Shown here piece by piece: positions 61,000-64,000 of a stretch of DNA of 64,000 nucleotides. Both the position numbers and the translations under genes were made by a program. How positions within the stretch are numbered: the stretch's first letter is position 1; each line of letters begins with the position of its first letter. Under the pieces are notes generated by a model. It saw nothing but the letters and a program-made list of their open reading frames with translations, made no database searches and was not told the origin of the DNA. The DNA is from an uncultured Ruminococcus sp. (GTDB lineage Bacteria; Bacillota; Clostridia; Lachnospirales; Lachnospiraceae), in NCBI GenBank assembly GCA_900544395.1, contig UQVC01000009.1:22889-86888 (forward strand). Direction: 5' to 3'.

Positions 61000-61485
61000 A
61001 TGGCAGAAGCAAAGAAAAAATTACTTACTTATGCAGGATTGAAAGCATTGGAAGATGAGCTGGAAAATCTAAAAGTTGTAAAACGTAAAGAAGTGGCAGG
61101 AAAGATCAAAGAAGCCAGAGAGCAGGGAGACCTTTCCGAGAACGCAGAGTATGATGCAGCAAAAGACGAGCAGAGAGATATCGAAGCACGTATTGAAGAA
61201 TTGGAAAGCATTTTGAAAAATGCAGAAGTTGTAGTAGAGGATGAAGTAGACTTCGACAAGATCAATGTTGGATGTAAAGTTAAAGTATTTGATATTACAT
61301 TTGATGAAGAAATGGAATTCAACATTGTAGGTTCTACAGAAGCCAACAGTCTGGAAGGGAAAATTTCCAATGAGTCACCGGTTGGTCAGGCTCTGATGGG
61401 CAGAAAAGTCGGAGAGACTGTAGATGTAGAAACACAGGCAGGCGTGATCCAGTACAAAGTACTTGATATCAGCCGTTCTATGTAG
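61000..61485 (+). CDS. greA: Transcription elongation factor GreA
   Basis: 161 residues: an N-terminal coiled coil (about 10-75) with the tip acidic pair and GDLSENAEYDAAKDEQ, then a C-terminal FKBP-like domain (NESPVGQALMGRKVGETV). It rescues stalled RNA polymerase by stimulating RNA cleavage. Preceded by a perfect promoter and followed by a hairpin. Confidence 0.97.
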   Translation: MAEAKKKLLTYAGLKALEDELENLKVVKRKEVAGKIKEAREQGDLSENAEYDAAKDEQRDIEARIEELESILKNAEVVVEDEVDFDKINVGCKVKVFDITFDEEMEFNIVGSTEANSLEGKISNESPVGQALMGRKVGETVDVETQAGVIQYKVLDISRSM

Positions 61486-61493
61486 GAGAAACC

Positions 61494-61521
61494 AGACCCC
61501 TTTCTTACAAGGGGTCTTCAT
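61494..61521 (+). terminator. Terminator after greA
   Basis: AGACCCCTT (61494) pairs with AAGGGGTCT (61509), followed by a short TTC-ATTC tract. Partial read-through into lysS is possible. Confidence 0.7.
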
Positions 61522-61579
61522 TCGCATTTAGGGAACATAAAAAATGTACCTGATGCCAGAAGAGAAAGGAGAAAATATC

Positions 61580-63535
61580 GTGTCCGAACAGCAGAAAAAA
61601 GCACAGCAGGAACCAGATTTAAATCAGTTGAGAAAAGTTCGCCGTGAAAAACTGGCGGATTTGCAGGCAAATGGAAAAGATCCATTTGTGATTACAAAAT
61701 ATGACCAGACACATCATAGTCTGGAGATTAAAGAGAATTTTGAAGAACTTGCAGGAAAAGAAGTTTCCATCGCAGGACGTATGATGTCTAAACGTGTGAT
61801 GGGAAAAGCTTCTTTCTGTAACGTACAGGATTTACAGGGGAATATCCAGTCTTACGTTGCAAGAGACAGTATTGGAGAAGAGTCTTATAAAGAGTTCAAA
61901 AAGATGGATGTCGGCGATGTGATCGGAATCACAGGAGAAGTGTTTGAGACAAAGACAGGAGAAAAATCCATCCATGCGTCTTCTGTTACATTGTTGTCCA
62001 AGAGCCTTCAGATTTTGCCGGAGAAATTCCACGGACTGACGAATACAGATATCCGTTACCGTCAGAGATATGTGGATCTGATCATGAATCCGGATGTAAA
62101 GCAGACATTTATCAATCGTTCTAAGATTTTAAGTGCGATCAGAAGATACCTGGATGGACAGGGATTCCTGGAAGTCGAGACACCAATGCTGGTATCCAAT
62201 GCCGGTGGTGCTGCGGCAAGACCGTTCGAGACACACTTCAATGCACTGGATGAGGACTTCAAACTTCGTATTTCTCTGGAACTGTACTTAAAGAGACTGA
62301 TTGTTGGAGGAATGGAGCGCGTATACGAGATTGGACGTGTATTCCGTAACGAAGGACTTGATACAAGACATAACCCGGAATTTACGCTGATGGAGCTGTA
62401 CCAGGCATATACAGATTACAACGGAATGATGGATCTGACAGAGAATCTGTACCGCCATGTTGCACAGGAAGTACTTGGCACAACGGTGATCGAGTACAAT
62501 GGTGTGCAGATGGATTTGGGAAAACCATTTGAGAGAATCACAATGGTAGATGCAGTGAAGAAATATGCAGGTGTAGACTGGAATGAAGTGGAGACACTGG
62601 AGCAGGCAAGAGCACTTGCAAAAGAGCATCACGTAGAATTTGAAGAACGTCATAAAAAAGGTGACATTCTTGCACTCTTCTTCGAGGAATTTGCAGAGGA
62701 GCATCTGATTCAGCCTACATTTGTAATGGATCATCCAATCGAGATCTCTCCGTTGACGAAGAAAAAGCCAGAGAATCCGGAATATACAGAACGTTTTGAG
62801 TTCTTTATGAACGGATGGGAGATGGCAAATGCGTACTCCGAACTGAACGATCCAATCGATCAGAGAGAACGTTTTAAAGCACAGGAAGAACTGCTGGCGC
62901 AGGGAGACGATGAAGCAAACACAACAGACGAAGACTTCCTGAATGCTCTGGAGATTGGTATGCCTCCGACAGGTGGTATCGGATTCGGAATCGACAGAAT
63001 GTGTATGTTGCTGACAAACAGTGCAGCGATCAGAGATGTGCTGTTGTTCCCGACAATGAAGTCACAGGGCGCTGCGAAGAACGAAGCAAACAATGCTGCA
63101 CAGTCCGCTCCGGCTGAAAAAACAGTGGAAAAAGCGATTGCTGAAGTGAAAGAAACATATGATTTCTCCAACGTAGAAGTGGAACCATTATTCAAAGACA
63201 TGGTTGATTTCGAGACATTCAGCAAGTCAGATTTCCGAGCTGTAAAGGTAAAAGAATGTGAGGCAGTTCCGAAATCTAAGAAGCTTCTGAAGTTCGTATT
63301 AGACGACGGAAGTGGCGAAGATCGCGTGATTTTAAGCGGTATTCACGATTATTACGAGCCGGAAGAACTGGTTGGCAAGACATTACTTGCAATCACAAAT
63401 CTTCCTCCACGTAAGATGATGGGAATTGATTCATGTGGTATGATTATCTCTGCTACACATCTTGTAGAGGGAAGAGAAGGACTCAATGTTCTGATTTTGG
63501 ATGATAAGATTCCGGCAGGAGCGAAGTTGTACTAA
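61580..63535 (+). CDS. lysS: Lysyl-tRNA synthetase (class II) with C-terminal tRNA-binding domain
   Basis: 651 residues from GTG 61580, 8 bp after AAAGGAG; ATG 61544 in the same frame lacks a good site. The OB-fold anticodon domain (about 55-165), class II core (motif 2 YEIGRVFRNEGLDTRHNPEFT and motif 3 GIGFGIDRM) form normal LysRS (about 1-500). An Ala/Glu linker and a Trbp111/EMAP-type tRNA-binding domain (about 545-651: FSKSDFRAVKVKECEAVPKS, SGIHDYYEPEELVGK) are added at the end. This arrangement is common for MetRS but not for LysRS. Confidence 0.96.
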   Translation: MSEQQKKAQQEPDLNQLRKVRREKLADLQANGKDPFVITKYDQTHHSLEIKENFEELAGKEVSIAGRMMSKRVMGKASFCNVQDLQGNIQSYVARDSIGEESYKEFKKMDVGDVIGITGEVFETKTGEKSIHASSVTLLSKSLQILPEKFHGLTNTDIRYRQRYVDLIMNPDVKQTFINRSKILSAIRRYLDGQGFLEVETPMLVSNAGGAAARPFETHFNALDEDFKLRISLELYLKRLIVGGMERVYEIGRVFRNEGLDTRHNPEFTLMELYQAYTDYNGMMDLTENLYRHVAQEVLGTTVIEYNGVQMDLGKPFERITMVDAVKKYAGVDWNEVETLEQARALAKEHHVEFEERHKKGDILALFFEEFAEEHLIQPTFVMDHPIEISPLTKKKPENPEYTERFEFFMNGWEMANAYSELNDPIDQRERFKAQEELLAQGDDEANTTDEDFLNALEIGMPPTGGIGFGIDRMCMLLTNSAAIRDVLLFPTMKSQGAAKNEANNAAQSAPAEKTVEKAIAEVKETYDFSNVEVEPLFKDMVDFETFSKSDFRAVKVKECEAVPKSKKLLKFVLDDGSGEDRVILSGIHDYYEPEELVGKTLLAITNLPPRKMMGIDSCGMIISATHLVEGREGLNVLILDDKIPAGAKLY

Positions 63536-63557
63536 GAAAGTAAGAAATCTTCACAAT

Positions 63558-63597
63558 TTGACAACAAAAATTCTTTTTGACAACAATTTGACAACAA
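63558..63597 (+). repeat. Three direct repeats TTGACAACAA downstream of lysS
   Basis: Identical 10-bp copies at 63558-63567, 63577-63586 and 63588-63597, separated by 9 and 1 bp. Clustered short direct repeats next to a possible integration site resemble the arm-type binding sites of tyrosine integrases. Confidence 0.8.
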
Positions 63598-63677
63598 ATT
63601 TGTATTCAAACATGAATCATCATGAAGAATGGTGATTAGTTGTCAGTAATACTACTCCAACAATATGAATTGTTGAG

Positions 63678-63722
63678 GGCACTTTTTGAAAGAAAAATCT
63701 TTCAGAGAGTGTCTTTTTTTTA
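63678..63722 (+). terminator. Terminator between lysS and the excisionase-like remnant
   Basis: Outer stem GGCACT (63678) with AGTGTC (63708), inner stem TGAAAGA/TCTTTCA, followed by eight T. Confidence 0.85.
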
Positions 63723-63774
63723 TTCATTAACAATGTTCGTTGTGGTCGAATAAAAGGTGAAAGGGGAAACAGAT

Positions 63775-63939
63775 TTGAAAACAGAAAATATGTATTATAA
63801 CCAGCAGAAGCGTTCAGAGGTAAAAGAAGAAGCACGCAGACTTAGAAGAAAATTTCTTCGTTATCAACAAGCTGAAATTGTATATAGTTTGTCACATAAA
63901 AAATTGATGGAACTAGTGTGCTGTATCGTTGATATTTAA
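63775..63939 (+). pseudogene. Truncated excisionase-like (DUF6462-type) protein
   Basis: From TTG 63775 (GAAAGGGG 8 bp upstream) or ATG 63790, about 54 residues. KRSEVKEEARRLRRKFLRYQQAEIVYSLSHKKLMEL matches the first helix-turn-helix part of a small excisionase/DUF6462 family common in Firmicute integrative elements. In relatives as I recall them the match goes on past ...LMEL for some 25 residues; here it changes to VCCIVDI and stops. A small deletion or frameshift has probably removed the end. No integrase gene is seen in the window. Confidence 0.6.
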
Positions 63940-63941
63940 CA

Positions 63942-63974
63942 TTACTACTGCATCTTATTCAGATGCAGTAGTAA
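63942..63974 (+). repeat. Perfect 14-bp inverted repeat at the right edge
   Basis: TTACTACTGCATCT (63942-63955) and AGATGCAGTAGTAA (63961-63974) flank a 5-base loop. No U-tract follows, so a simple terminator is unlikely; it may be a recombination or attenuator structure tied to the truncated gene before it. Confidence 0.85.
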
Positions 63975-64000
63975 ATGTCGGATACAAGGAATTCAATTTA

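Noticed and set aside
63558..63597. TTGACAACAA repeats as stacked -35 elements
   Set aside because: TTGACA is included in each, but no -10 box follows at 16-18 bp for any copy and the identity extends beyond the hexamer.
63536..64000. tRNA gene as integration target after lysS
   Set aside because: No cloverleaf or GGTTCGAATCC-type T arm could be found in this stretch on either strand.

Overview
The window looks like a core chromosomal segment of a gut Lachnospiraceae (Clostridia; a Ruminococcus gnavus, Mediterraneibacter or Dorea-like genome is my best guess). The grounds are strong AGGAGG-type ribosome binding sites, moderate GC, a large Gram-positive-type SRP RNA, an S-box leader in front of metK, and several small families I know mainly from Lachnospiraceae. 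No rRNA, tRNA, CRISPR array or complete prophage was found.

Layout. 1-6111: end of a sugar ABC permease, a YesL-like protein and three enzymes for uronic-acid glycans (GH2 beta-glucuronidase, GH88 unsaturated glucuronyl hydrolase, heparinase II/III-like protein). 6166-10203: an AbgB-like amidohydrolase, a Cu/Zn SOD, YaaA, Maf, a small Cys protein and a YgjP-like protease. 10355-12670: an AT-rich AlbA/Schlafen-type protein and a membrane protein. 13180-19425: complete F-type ATP synthase operon (atpBEFHAGDC). 19473-25452: a nuclease remnant, a degenerate GGDEF-EAL protein, Sfp-type transferase, VanY-like peptidase, an HTH protein and dGTPase. 26351-32910: tadA, SRP RNA, a B12 radical SAM protein, nth, a HypE-like protein, Lrp, an aminotransferase and trmL. 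33104-34129: a KDG-type sugar kinase with an operator-like repeat. 34346-43006: complete V/A-type ATPase operon (H-I-K-E-C-F-A-B-D). 43059-46114: a sugar nucleotidyltransferase/sugar kinase fusion divergent from an AraC regulator. 46119-51615: shikimate kinase, murA, a CapA-like protein and SAM-riboswitch-controlled metK. 51753-56397: a two-component system, KtrAB-like K+ uptake and an rRNA/tRNA methyltransferase. 56435-63535: a patatin-ornithine carbamoyltransferase fused ORF, birA, dus, greA and lysS with a C-terminal tRNA-binding domain. 63536-64000: a probable edge or scar of a mobile element.

How it fits together. The cell carries two rotary ATPases whose rotor-ring residues predict different ions: H+ for the F-type and Na+ for the V-type. 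A KtrAB-like K+ system lies about 10 kb beyond the V-type operon. Glucuronate-side enzymes at the left end and the KDG kinase at 33 kb could serve one uronate pathway. The points most worth a second look are the two multidomain fusions (43-45 kb and 56-58 kb), the apparent ACG start of atpB, the split ion specificity, the degenerate c-di-GMP protein and the repeat-rich right edge. I did not see a clear new defence or signalling island; most of the window is housekeeping.
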